From Siphonodentalium dalli (lineage: Eukaryota > Mollusca > Scaphopoda > Gadilida > Siphonodentaliidae), in contig CP136065.1 of NCBI GenBank assembly GCA_032622095.1, positions 109,845,195 to 109,909,194 on the forward strand: a DNA stretch of 64,000 nucleotides, given 5' to 3'. The notes under the pieces are model-generated. The model was not told where the DNA came from. It worked only from the letters and a program-made list of their open reading frames with translations, and did no database searches. A program made the translations under genes and the position numbers. Positions 47,120 through 58,824 of this stretch are shown here, piece after piece; position 1 is the first letter of the stretch, and each line of letters begins with the position of its first letter.

Positions 47120-47390
47120 TTAACCCTTTCATGACGGGAGCTGCGCTGGTGCAGCATTAAAGACCCTGTGCCAGTGCATTCTCTTATTATCTTATATATG
47201 CGAGGTTCCATATTGGAGCCTCGCATATATAAGAGAATGCAATGGCTTACGAGATCAAGTTAAATATAGTTAGGCCAATGCATTCTCTTATATATGCGAG
47301 GCACCCTATGGGCGACTCGCTTATATAAGAGAATGCATTGGAACAGGTTTTTCGCAAAATTTCAGGAAGCTCCAGTCATGAAAGGGTTAA
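47120..47390 (+). mobile_element. piggyBac-type MITE, family A, in or next to the CRLF3 3' UTR
   Basis: TTAA duplication on both sides, ends TTAACCCTTTCATGACGGGA and TCCAGTCATGAAAGGGTTAA. Two hairpins with TTATATATGCGAGGTTCC and TTCTCTTATATATGCGAGGC arms. It starts 20 bp after the stop codon. An ATTAAA at 47156 lies within the element and is the nearest poly(A)-signal-like word I see. Confidence 0.9.
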
Positions 47391-47576
47391 GTGTATTCTA
47401 GTTTTTGTTGTGGTTTCCGCGTCGGTGGCTCTGATGGGGTAAAGTTACTATGATTCAGATGACATTTTCAATTGTGTGACCTTCACCTTTAAGTCCTGTG
47501 GTTTCTGTCGTCACTGAAGTAAATGTATCTTTATAGAAAGAATTTGGTACAAATGCTTCGTAAACAAATACATTTA

Positions 47577-48809
47577 CAGTAGAACCTCTCCAAACTGGAC
47601 CTTCTTTAAACTGGATCCCTCTCTACACCGAAAGAATTTGTCGGTCCCGAATTAAGGCAAGCACATTATCACTAATAATTACCTCTGTAATCCGGAACCT
47701 CTATACTCTGAACACCGGACAACATAATTTGTTTGTAATGACCATACACGTGATATTTTATCTCCGGAATCCGAATGCAGTGTACCCTTTGGCGAGTAGA
47801 ACGACATATATGTCGCTGTACGGTTCACAAGTGGAACGACATATATTTCATTTCAGTAAGTGTCATTTTTATGTAGACATAACTTCAATTAATCATCTGA
47901 TCTATAAATGAATTGTATAGGAGATATTTTGATTAATATAATATTTCAATGTATAAGTGCAATAGATCATGATAGCGCACGTAAATAGAAAATAGACATA
48001 AATTAAAACAAACTATTGGACCCTTTTGACTCTTAACTTGTTAATAATTATTGCTATGACGTTGATGTTAAATTCATGTATGACGTCATGTATATGACGT
48101 TATAAATACTCTCCAAAGGGTTAAACCAGATGGTATTAATAGCAGGTGTTTGATTGTATATTAGATATCCAAGTGTTTTTTCAAACATTGAGTGATTAAC
48201 TGCGACTTCAAGGGAGATTTAATTGTTGGCAGTTTGTTTTGATACCAGTTTAGCCGCCGAGTTGAACTATCATATGGTGTTCATAACCACTGTGCAAAAC
48301 AAACAACTTTAGTTTTCCATAATACGCAGTTCATCGTTAACATATTTTTCTATATCTTACTTTCATTCTGGTTTAAAATTGCCTTTTTTGAGGTTGTACG
48401 CAATGGCAATGGTTCTTACTTAATTAGCACCATTCTGTGAGAGTTTTGTGGATTTTTATTTTGTAGTTTATTAACAATATTATGTGGACTATTTATTAAT
48501 CAACACGCAAATTACTTTGAATGATAACAGTATTGAAAATTTTCAGTTTGGAATTGAATTAATCGGGTCTAGTTGTATCCAAATTTTAGCTTGCAAAGTT
48601 TTTTGTGTGCAATTAATCGAAAATTGGTTACCGATGGGTTTGTAATTCAATTGGTGTTGCCCAAAGATTAATCTATTAAAAATGCTGTGTTATGTCTTGA
48701 TAACGGGAACATTCCGATCTGATCGTGATGCATTTTCGATAAACCGAACACCTCTCTCACCAGATAAAATGGTGAGCCGGACGGTGTTCTGTTTGGAGAG
48801 GTTTTACTG
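47577..48809. mobile_element. TA-flanked element with another MITE nested inside
   Basis: Ends CAGTAGAACCTCTCCAAACT and GTTTGGAGAGGTTTTACTG, with TA on each side, as in Tc1/mariner/pogo elements. The subterminal CTCTAATCCGGAACCTCTAT-like repeats recur on both sides. No transposase is recognisable in the 1.23 kb, about 340 bp of which is the nested element at 47782. Confidence 0.8.
47782..48124. mobile_element. piggyBac-type MITE, second family, nested copy
   Basis: Matches 42536-42878 along its length, including TGACGTCA at 48081. The left TTAA is mutated to GTAC and the right TTAA is intact. Lies inside the 47577-48809 element. Confidence 0.85.
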
Positions 48810-49369
48810 TATTACCATTGAAACCATCATCTGCTATTGTCGTGATTCTCATGCCCACAATTATTTTGTCAGTAGAAATTTTTATTTTATTGTGTTTATT
48901 TAAATTATCTTTATTTGAATAATTACTACATACTAGAATCTTTGTTCTTTCTTGCCATTTTAAAGAATAAAGGTTGGACGTACCCAATTAATTGTCTACA
49001 AGACATGTCTTAAAATTACAACCTTTAACGATTGTGGAAAAGTATCTGAGTAATGTGGTTGTATGGCTGTCATCCCAAATTCATGGCATAAAAGTTTTTT
49101 TGAAATAAACGAGACGTATTATCCTATTGGTTCTGCCATCCGTTCGCTTTTTTCATATCTCCGTCAAATATATCTTGGACACTGAAACTAATGGTTATAT
49201 ATTTCTTGCTGGCAAGATTCTAGAAGTCGTTTTAAAAATCGGTACTCAATACCTCGAGTACGCGCACTTGTCAAATGCCAATTAATGGCGATTATATCTT
49301 TGGACCAATCATGCGAGTCCTTTCGCTATAACAGCGATTGAAAGACAAGACCTCATTCATTTTTATGTT

Positions 49370-49920
49370 TACCCATACCATAGTATGGTAAACATAGTGT
49401 CGTTGCCCGGATTGACCACTCGTCGTTGGTCCGTCTGTCCGTCTGTCTGTCCGTCTGTCTGTCCGTCTGTCCGTAGACACTTTACGAGTAATGCGATAAC
49501 TCAAACATTTTCTATCCGATCGAAACCAAATTTTGTATATGGGTTTCTCAGCCCAAAATACAGATCGAGTTCGAATATGGGTTTGATCCGAGTTTTTTTT
49601 AGGGAGTTATGGCCCTTTTTCAACTTAGAATTCATGCATGCTGCCATAATTAAAAAAAAATTCATCTGACCATAACCAAATTTAGTATGTGAGTTTCTCA
49701 GTCCAAAATACATATCGAGTTCAAATATGGGTTTGATCCAATATTTTTTAATGGAGTTATGGCCCTTTGACATAGAATTCATGCATGTTTCGATAAATCT
49801 ACAATTTTTCAACTGATAGGAACCAAATTTTGTATGTGAGTTTCTCAACTCAAAATACAGGTCGAGTTCGAATATGGGTTTGATCCGATATATTTTAATG
49901 GAGTTATGGTCTTTTGATTA
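49370..49920 (+). repeat. Hairpin-headed three-unit repeat
   Basis: Head hairpin TTTACCCATACCATAGTATG/GTAAA, then CCGTCTGTCCGTCTGTCTG runs. Three units follow, marked by CAAATTTTGTATATGGGTTT and GAGTTCGAATATGGGTTTGA, at about 49500, 49665 and 49810. A further partial unit lies at 50395-50530. Non-coding. Confidence 0.8.
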
Positions 49921-50539
49921 TTTTATTTATGGCTAAAATATATCAAAGATACCCAGTTGCACTGTCCAAATAGAATCTAATAAATCAGGTTTGAATTTGT
50001 CTTCTCACACAGAGTTAGTATCCAGTTACAATGCCATGAATTGTCTCTCTGTCTTGCATTGAGATAATTAACTACTAGCATGTGTTGGCCATATCATATA
50101 CTATCTCTGTATATACTTTATACTCTATAAAGTATCTCTGGCCATATGCTGGGGATAGCATAGATGGAATGTTTTTACTATATATTTTATATGCATGGTT
50201 ATTTAAATTCCATCTTAAAGGCATAATCTGGTTTCATTGTTTAATAGCATTACTATTGGAGATTAATAATGTGATTGTGTTTAGTAGATTTGTTGGACAT
50301 TAATTTCAATTGATTACAAATGTGAATTGAAATATTAAAGGGGCACACCAGGTTTGATATATTTTTCTTGTACTCTGCAAGTACACTTTAGGCATAATGC
50401 GATAACTCTAACATTTTCTATTTGATCGGAACCAAATTTTGTATATGAGTTTCTCAGCCCACAATACAGTTTGAGTTTGAATATGGTTTCGATCCAATTT
50501 ATTTAAAGGAGTTATGACCCTTTTTCGAAAACAAATTTG

Positions 50540-51570
50540 AAAAAAATAATTTTATTTTTTTTATTTTTATGTTTTATAATAATAATAATAAAAAAAATGT
50601 CAGTGACTCTTTCAATTGGTTTTCATTTAGATATTGATGATTATGATACACTTTGATAAAAAGGTTCCCAATCTTTTTTTTAAATAATTAAAAACAATTT
50701 TTTTTAAGTTAAACCAATTTGAAAAAACTAACACAATTAGGTTGTGGTGGTTTAGCATTACCGATCCTGTAAGAGTGTATTCTCTTATATAAATGCCAGT
50801 GACCCATAAATTCCAATAATTTGTGTGATGTAAATTTGTCTATAATAGTACATAAACAGTATACGTACTCTAATTCAACACCAAAACTCTCATTTATCCG
50901 ATCATAGTAAATTTATATCGCCAAGGGATGGGTTAACATCTGCCGATCGTGATCGGCCTCTCGTTAATTTTTCTAGACGCAAGATAAGTCGCATTTTTCA
51001 TCTGTTCATTTCTCATGAACTTTTCTCTTTATGCTATTGCGAACGACAACACGCAGTTGCCTAATTTCGTGCACTACGCACATGTTTTCCAATTTTCGCA
51101 ATTTAGTTTTACAATTGTTCAACAATCTTTTATTCTACAATACTGTCTTATTAATGACAGTAGTCCGTGGGTGGATATTTTCATTAACAAATATTTCAAT
51201 TTTGTTTTATTTACGAGAATCACTTCGAACAAATATCGTTTTTGTTTGCATAAAACAATACTCAATAGAAAAAAACGATGCTCTTTAGAGTCATTCGGGT
51301 TCTCGTCGGGATTTTTTTTAACACTGCACCGGATGCAATATTGTGTTGTCGTCTCCACTAAGCTCCAGTTTGGAGTTTGGTCCCTGACAAAATCCTATCC
51401 AAATGTATTAGAAGTAATAATTTACAATATTTTACATTACAATATTTTACAATAACATTCCTCACGGATGCTAGATAAAATAGCCACAGTGTGGCTTGCC
51501 TCTTCTCTCTACATTGTACATACGTCTCAATGCTTTTACGATGAAAACTTCGTAATGTTTTTTTCCCTCC
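50540..51570. other. AT-rich interval without supported gene
   Basis: A 146-codon frame at 51015-51455 overlaps open frames in other phases and on the other strand, has AT-driven composition and no domain. I do not call it a gene. A family A fragment (TGTATTCTCTTATATAAATG) lies near 50775. Confidence 0.45.
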
Positions 51571-51575
51571 GACTG

Positions 51576-52239
51576 GTAGGGGTGCCACGATTGATCGTAT
51601 AATCAATGAAAAGTTGATACAGCCGATATTCAATTACCACTTTCGGCGGCGATTACTCTGAGTTCTTTATTTTGGATGTCGAAAAGTACCGGATATATTT
51701 GGATACCCTGTTTTACAGTTTAATATCCATCAGACAGGTTAACGATCGTTGATCGTGCAAAGATATTTGTAACGCATTGTGCTCATTACTAATTACCGGC
51801 TTTCCTTCCCACGAGACAGTAACGATTGCTCTCGCACCCGTATGCACTCGCAATTTTCTATTCACGGGTGTTCACCATTTGCACTTGTCCACCTGGTCAC
51901 AATCAATATTAAAATATGTGAAGATATATTTAGCACATTTCCCATCTCCGTTCATTTATGGGCATGTGACAGTGTCAGTGGACTTGGGTATATCACACAA
52001 TGACCTTTCATTTGAGATAACCCCAACTTACAATTATATTACCGGTGCAATTACACCCTTCTTATCAACGAAACTGTAATTTTTGTCATGGGAAGGACTG
52101 TCTCGGTTGTTTCCGATTAAATTTATGCACATGTGAATATTATGCACTACTTCCTCTGTCCTTGCTATTAGATACGCTTCATCAATTCTAATCTAGTACT
52201 GACTATCGATTATCAAGTTCAATGATCGTGGCACCTCTG
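51576..52239. mobile_element. Possible hAT-like element, weak ends
   Basis: TAGGGGTGCCACGATTGATC at the left pairs with CAATGATCGTGGCACCTCTG at the right, and inner sequence is loosely complementary. An exact 8-bp flank duplication is not visible, so the call is tentative. Confidence 0.4.
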
Positions 52240-53189
52240 CTGACGTGGCACCTTCTCTTGCATCCTCCATTAACTTGGAGACTCCGCTGGAGTTGGTTGG
52301 TGGACATGCCTCCTCCCTCAGGGTCGCGGCGTCCATAGCCCCCGCAGAGAAGGGCAGCGATGGTGGTCCAAGTGCAGCTGCCCTTGGTCCTGCCTCCGGT
52401 TCCGCCGGGTTCGCACCATCGCTACACCAGCCGGCCACTTGCTACAGCTACCGCATCAGTGGTCCGTATAGCTCGCAAGCCCGGTGCCCTCGGCACATTG
52501 CCTGCCTACGCAGTTCAATGTGTCAACTGCCACTGCTTCCACTCCAGGGGATTTGACCGCACGGGTTCTGACCTGTCCTCCATTCGTCAACGTCTTTTCC
52601 GCCATCCGTCCCTCCCGGTTTTGGGGTGGGTATGTATCCCTATTATTCACCTGTGTTCTTTCCTCCACCAGTGTGGCCTTGCTTTGTACAGTTTCTGGCC
52701 TATTTTGGGCTCCTAGGCCAGAACTTAGACTTAGTTTCCTTTCTGAGGCTCCGGAATTTTTTGCCTCATCAAACCAGGTGACCTGGTCGGGATACTTGCC
52801 CCTTTCCCCCCATCTCCTGGACGGACGGCTGTTCACAGACGAGGACGTGCTGTCGCAACATCTCCTGGATTTGGCAGCGTTAGATGCGTGTCCGAGTTCG
52901 CCATGCCCATCCGAGAGTGCCTTCCCTGAGGGTCATTTCGGATGGGTCAGTCCTTCGGTCTTAGGATAACAATTGCGCACAATTTTGCATGCATTACCAG
53001 CACGATACTAACAGCACAGAAAAAGGAAGAACAAACAGCGCCATTCTCTTGCTTCCTCTATTCACATGGAGCCTCCGCTGGAGTCGGTTGCGGGACATGC
53101 CTCCTCCTGAGCCATCCGCAGAGAAGTACGCCTGTCTTCCACAACCGAAGGACTGGATGGGGCCCACATATCAAGAACAAAAACCAACG

Positions 53190-53660
53190 TGTGACGATTT
53201 TTCCTCTGCCAACTCGATACAGCCTGCGTGGCAGGCTCAGGGTCTGTTCGTGGTCATGCCTCCTCTATTTGTAGTCGCGGCTTCCACAACCTTCGCAGAG
53301 ACGGTCAACAATGGATTTTCCTCTGCCAACTCGGTGTAGCCTGCGCTGCAGGCTCGGAGTCTGTTGGTGGTCATGTCTCCTCTATTTGTAGTCGTGGCTT
53401 CCACAACCTTCGCAGAGACAGGAAACAATGAATTTTCCTCTGTCCACTCGGTACAGCCTGCGCTGCAGGCTCGGAATCTGTTGGTGGTCATGCCTCCTCT
53501 ATTTGTAGTCGCGGCTTCCACAACCTTCTCCGAGATGGGCAACAATGAATTTTCCTCTGTCAACTAGGTACAGCCTGCGCTGCAGGCTCGGAACCTGTGG
53601 GTGGTCATGCCTCCTCTATTTGTAGTAGCGGCTCCCACAACCTTCGCAGCGACGAGCAGC
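53190..53660. repeat. 117-bp tandem repeat, four units
   Basis: The marker GGTCATGCCTCCTCTATTTG recurs with an exact 117-bp step (TCATG at 53254, 53371, 53488 and 53605). The length is a multiple of three, so frames stay open through units on both strands: plus PLFVVAASTTFAET, minus NRGGMTTNRFRACSAG. Two diverged relatives lie upstream near 53090 and 52300. Confidence 0.85.
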
Positions 53661-55016
53661 GATGGAGGTTCTGCAGCATCTACCGCTGGTTCTGTCTCAG
53701 TCCATCCAGGTTCATGCTGTCACGGCACATAGCGGTTTTTCCGAACCCTTTCTTGCCTTGGCTACCTCATTGTTCCTAGTCGCCGACAAGTGGCATTCAT
53801 TCGACTGAGTGTTTTGTACAATATTACCTTCGTTCTTTGTACTTTGAGGTTTCCTCGGTCAGTCTGCTTTCTGCCATATCGCATTGCTCTGGCTATGTGC
53901 CGCATTCAGGAACTGCTCCTGAATAAGTTTCTTTCGCCTCCATTCTCACCTCCGTTTTTATCCCGTCGGGGTACTCCAGGTGTTGTTGAGACCTGTCTTT
54001 ATAGTTTTGGGCCTTCTAATCTGTTAGATTTTTATTCAACAATTAGGCCGCTTTTATGAGACAAACCTAGACGTATTATGGACTTGATCGTGTGTGTGAA
54101 CCTGATAAGTTAGTATGCGGGTGCTATATCTCACAGGGGAAATTGCGCTCGACTCACTTAGCCGAACATATCATGAATATCGACCATTCAGCTCCATAGA
54201 CACTATCGTCTGAACTACGCTCATTTTCAATTTTACTTCTAGATTTGGGATGTATCTTTCAGTGACCACCTAACACCATAGGATTACATCATATAGCGTA
54301 TCGGCATGTCATTGGTGTCTAGGCGGCATGTATGTAGTCGTATTTGTCACAGCACCGACTTTGAACCAAGAATATTTTCCAATTCTATGTTATCACTCGG
54401 GTCGAGTGTTTAACATCACTTGGCAGGCGTGATTCTAATTCTAATCTGATTTAGCGATTACCGATTCTCACCTTTGCGACATTTCACAATTATTGCTGGC
54501 ATGCCCATCGTGCTTGAGCATACCAGTTGGCGGGTTATCACAGTTTTTGTAACTTTCTGCTAACCTACAGTATGGGTTCCCTATACCACCACCTGACGAA
54601 CGATATTAAACTGAGTTCCACATTTATTTTGAAACCATGCAGGCCGGTTCATTGCATCACAGATTGGGCGTATGATCAGACAGTGTTCCATTCGCGGTAT
54701 TAGTTCCTCTCCTTGGTTGCCCGTACACTTCAATTTCCAGTTCCTTGGATTGGTGTACCAGAGGCAGGCAATCTTTCCATCTTGGTCCCCTCCCTTATGT
54801 GTATGTTTTTTCTTTCCAGGGACATGATTTCCAGTGCTCAACTCAGTCATGTTTTCCTGGTGTATCCCTGGTCCCCCCCATTGGTCTGGGCCCAACGGTT
54901 TCTCATATCTCCCCTGGGTCTCTCGGTCGGGCTCAAAATACTGTCAAGTCAGTCATACCGCACTGAGCATTGCCTCATTTTGTGAGATCCATTCTGAGTA
55001 TTGATTCAGCTTTTCT

Positions 55017-55033
55017 GGGGGGGGGGGGGGGGG
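55017..55033 (+). repeat. G17 homopolymer followed by GGG-rich tract
   Basis: Seventeen G in a row, then CGGGTGGGGGTG, able to form a quadruplex. Similar runs occur at 37902-37918 (G17) and 58829-58975. Confidence 0.8.
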
Positions 55034-55486
55034 CGGGTGGGGGTGTCATAACCGTGTTTTCCCCTCGGTGCCCATTTTGCATGTATTGTGGGCCAGTCAG
55101 CATCCTCTGGATGTCGTGCTAGTGCTGCTTCATCCTCTAAGGAGGGGGGTGGGGTAGGTTCCTTTATCCTATTAGGTACATGAATGAATGAGTTATCCCC
55201 CTTGCCTATGACCAATGTTTATCCTGGACACCTTCACCCTGTGATCATTACTAGTAGGGCACATGAAGTACGTGGTGTTTCCTTTTAGGAGGCTCAGTTG
55301 TTTTTGAGTTTATCTGAACTATTACATATGGGACACAATGATCTATTTTTTGGCACATGTCTACCAAGAAATCTTTTTGGTACAGGATGCAGGTCTTTTC
55401 TGCTTCAGCAGGTGGGTTTCATGGACATAGTCGGATTATCTGCCTCGTGGCCTCCTCCTCTTCAAGAATTCTAATTATAACCATTA

Positions 55487-55581
55487 GTTTCAGTGTCCAA
55501 GATATATTTGACGGAGATATAATATTTTTTTACCCAAAATATGTATCTCCTATAATAAATATCTTGGACACTGAACACAGC
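55487..55581. repeat. Short inverted repeat TTCAGTGTCCAAGATAT
   Basis: TTCAGTGTCCAAGATATAT at the left pairs with ATATCTTGGACACTGAA at the right, and GGAGATATAA pairs with a TATCTCC near the loop. One arm (TATATCTTGGACACTGAAAC) also occurs at about 49170, so this is a dispersed MITE. Confidence 0.75.
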
Positions 55582-55632
55582 AAGGGCCCTCCCAGTTGGG
55601 ATCAACATTCCCACCCCGTGCACTCGGTCAGA

Positions 55633-55941
55633 ACCAATTGATCAAAATAGACAAATTGCGGGTGTAAGATGGATAACTCTAAAATCAAGTGGTTATTATT
55701 GTTAATAGTAAGCACTTGATTTTAGAGTTATCCATCTTACATCCGGAATTTGTCTGTTTTGATCACGTGGTTCCGCTAACTTGTGGGACAGATATCCGAA
55801 AATTAATAGATTTCAAAAATCGATATCTAATCACTCTGAGCTTTGATGGGTGGGTTCCTCGACTCGAATCAAATATTTTTTACCCCCAAAGCCAAAGAAA
55901 TAGTAATATAGGACCCTCTGATCGGATTGAGTACCTTTAAT
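55633..55941. mobile_element. Family D MITE, left end missing
   Basis: Central hairpin CTCTAAAATCAAGTGG/CCACTTGATTTTAGAG is present. The right end is CGGATTGAGTACCTTTAA. The outer left half is lost. Confidence 0.75.
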
Positions 55942-55989
55942 AAATGGATTCTGCCATTTAGTTATAAATGTATACATTGAATTGGTTTA

Positions 55990-56340
55990 TTATTCATTTG
56001 AAGGGATGTTCAGGTAATAATTTTTAAAGGCAGACAACAAACAGAAAAACAGATAATACAAGAGAAGAAGGATTCATATTCATTGGTGGGAAATGTGGTC
56101 GTTTGTTGAACTTATTATCTGAACATTTCCTATGGGAACTACTCGTAAATGAGTATTTAATAATATTAAGACATATATGCAGACGACAGATACACAAATA
56201 TATAATGCAATTGCAGGAGGTCGGGAGTAGGACTATTCCTTTGGAGGGAAATGCTCAGATAATAAGTTCAACAAAGGTCGTGTGTTGAAATTATTATCTG
56301 AACATTTCCTATGAGAATTACCTGTCAATAAGTATTTTAG
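55990..56340. repeat. Local repeats around ATTATCTGAACATTTCC
   Basis: TTATTATCTGAACATTTCCT recurs near 56112 and 56289, with inverse forms (GGAAATGCTCAGATAATAAG) near 56246. Related sequence occurs at about 34860. Fragmentary inverted repeat, unclassified. Confidence 0.5.
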
Positions 56341-56809
56341 TAAAGAAAGGGTTAGTATTATGTATTAAAAGATATATACATTAGAAACACTTGTGGGAGA
56401 CATAATGATTTAGAATATGTAATATGATACGTAGGGAGATGGAGAACCAGTGGATGAAATGAAACGCATATAGCCATGGGTAAAAAATATTTACATAGCC
56501 CATCTGTATTACACTAAATCCTGTTCGGTGATTGGTCAACTGCCAATTGGGTCACCCGTTTCAAACCACAATAACACAGACCGTAACACGAATATGACGT
56601 CACAAATTGTTGACCTAATCACTAAAAGCGGTCAGCAGAATAATTTTCAAAGGTCCTGGGTATAAAATTAGTCATAATACCAGAAGTACCTATATATACA
56701 GATACTTTTAGTATTATGACCATTTTTTTGTCAGGGACCTGTGGTCAAAACCTCATGACCATGCATATTGATTCCGCAGTTCCTTGTTAGTGTATGGCTT
56801 GAAGTTGTT

Positions 56810-57850
56810 GATATGCATTATCTCAAAATATTGAGAAGTTATTTGGAAATTTCGATATCTTATCTCAAAATATTGAGAAGTTATCTTGAAATATTGAGAT
56901 GTTATCTCAAGATATTGAGATCTTATCTCAAATTATTGAAATACTTTTATGGAAGATATGATGATGGATGTTGGAGTCCCAAAAATTCAGAACAATATTT
57001 GAACCCCTTCTCATTGGCCCCTCCCCAAGAAATATCAGGACTTGTAATATGCTCTAATGGCGCATAAGGGCAGTGCTGCAGATGGGGGTGGGTTGCGTTA
57101 TATATAAGCTGATGTGATTCTATAATTATGTCTATATCCATATATAGTGGTCAGATGGGGGAGTAGCTACAAGTAATATATTGAGATCTTATTTCAAAAT
57201 ATTTAAATACTTTTATGGAAGATATTACGATGGATGCTGGAGCCCCAAAAAATCAACTGTATTTGAACCCCCTTCTCAATGGCCCCTCCTCAAGAAATAT
57301 AGGGGCTTGTAACACGCTCTAATGGCACATAAGGGCAGTGCCGCGGCATGGGAGTGCGTTATATACATGCCCCTGTGATCTATATCAGTGCAACTTGAAG
57401 TTGTCTATATGCATATATAGTGGTCAGATGGGGGATTAGCCCCGAGTTGGAAGCAGTGAAGTGAGCTACAATCTCAACAGACAACCAATATTTTTGCATA
57501 GACAACAACAAGCTGTGGGATATTTATCCTTTGTGGTGTTGCCAGATCCCAAGATGATAGAGCCATTTTTAGTGTTATGAAGGTGAGGTGGTGATGTGGG
57601 GGAATGATGTTGCCCTCGCCGTCACTGTAATGTCGCACACATCAAAGCTTTATCAATGTTGTGGAGCTGACGTGCACTGCGCACATGCCCGATATTATCT
57701 CAAAATATGGAGCATTTATTTTCAAAATTTCTAGATCTTATCTCAAAATATTGAGAAGTTATCTCGAAATATTGAGATCTTATCTCAAAATATGGAGAAG
57801 TTATCTCAAAATATTGAGAAGTTATCTCAAAATTTTGAGATATTATTTAC
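56810..57850 (+). repeat. TTATCTCAAAATATTGAGA arrays (two blocks)
   Basis: Units of about 21 bp, TTATCTCAAAATATTGAGAA, are repeated at 56818-56945 and 57695-57845, with a short block at 57178-57215. CTCAAAATATTGAG is itself nearly palindromic. Open frames reading LKILRSYLEILRSYL across them come from the repeat. Between the blocks, about 230 bp is duplicated (CCCCTTCTC...GGCCCCTCC at 57005 and 57269). Confidence 0.8.
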
Positions 57851-58389
57851 AAACCACGAGACTGTTCTATGGTTCAGCAGCCTAAATAACACCCTTCTGA
57901 TTGGAAGGTGAATATATACACGTATGTTGCAATACTGAGGCTCTTTAATTTGCTTTAGATTGATCTGAGGTCTTAAGTCTATTCCAGTATGTTTATAACA
58001 TGGAAAATAACATCAGTTTTGAGGGAATAATTTATAGTTAAATATTTATCAACAAAATATATTGTCCTAATATATCAAATTTAAATCAGTTATCCCGAGA
58101 TAATTAGATATGCTCCACTCTGTAATGATCCAATTGAAGCAGTTTGATGATGCATATATTCAATGTTCAATGCCGTATGCCATTATAGTGATCCAAAGCC
58201 AGGTATAATCAATAAGTTTTCTATAGCAGAATAGAACAGGGTAGAATACTCTTGTAGAATTATGCACCCATTGGTTATCAAAATAGGGGTTGCAAAATAC
58301 ATGCAGATGTACAAAATATACATATGCTATTCCACTTTGAAAATATATAAAAAAAACGCAAGATGGAACAATCACATAGGTGCGTTAAA

Positions 58390-58675
58390 ATTACCACTTG
58401 ATTTTAGAGTTATCCATCCTTGTCTGTATGAATAGATTTGGAGAACACATCCAGAGCAGATTACGGCAGTTAGCAGTACTCATCTCGAGTTTATAAAAAA
58501 TTTCAAAAATCAATATCTAATAACTCTGAGCTTTGTTTGATGGGTTCCTCGACTCGAATCAAATATTTTTTACCCCCAAAGCCAAAGAAATAGTAATATA
58601 GGACCCTCCGATCGGATTGTTGTTGTTGGAATCTGTTGAGATGGGGACCCTCTTTACGGGTTGAGTACCTTTAAC
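58390..58675. mobile_element. Family D MITE, right half
   Basis: Starts in the central hairpin (TTACCACTTGATTTTAGAG) and ends GGTTGAGTACCTTTAAC. Two end-type sequences occur in series at the right (CCGATCGGATTG and GGGTTGAGTACC). Confidence 0.7.
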
Positions 58676-58824
58676 AGAGAAATAACTTGATAGCTGCATC
58701 AAATAGTCTATAACTGAGAGATTTATTAGCATTAACGGTGATGCCTAAATATTCTAATTGTCAGCAGACAAAGGTTGGGAGTTATTCCATTTAAAAAGGC
58801 AGCTCTCAGTGTAAACATTTTGGA

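Larger units (their letters stand above)
52240..55150. other. GC-richer degenerate block, possible old retroelement
   Basis: The block is clearly richer in C/G than the rest. It has long but mutually overlapping frames on both strands (for example 52484-52969 plus and 52456-52836 minus), which indicates biased composition more than real genes. Near 54062 a plus-strand frame reads KPRRIMDL, reminiscent of the R-x-x-x-D-L start of a reverse transcriptase domain, but stops follow and no YxDD box is seen. It also holds the 117-bp tandem repeat at 53190-53660. Identity unresolved. Confidence 0.35.

Noticed and set aside
51015-51455. 146-codon plus-strand reading frame
   Set aside because: It overlaps other open frames on both strands, has AT-driven residue use (Phe, Ile, Asn, Tyr), no domain and no splice or promoter support.
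52484-52969. 161-codon plus-strand frame in the GC-rich block
   Set aside because: Competing long frames on both strands across the same bases show that openness comes from composition. No protein family is recognised.
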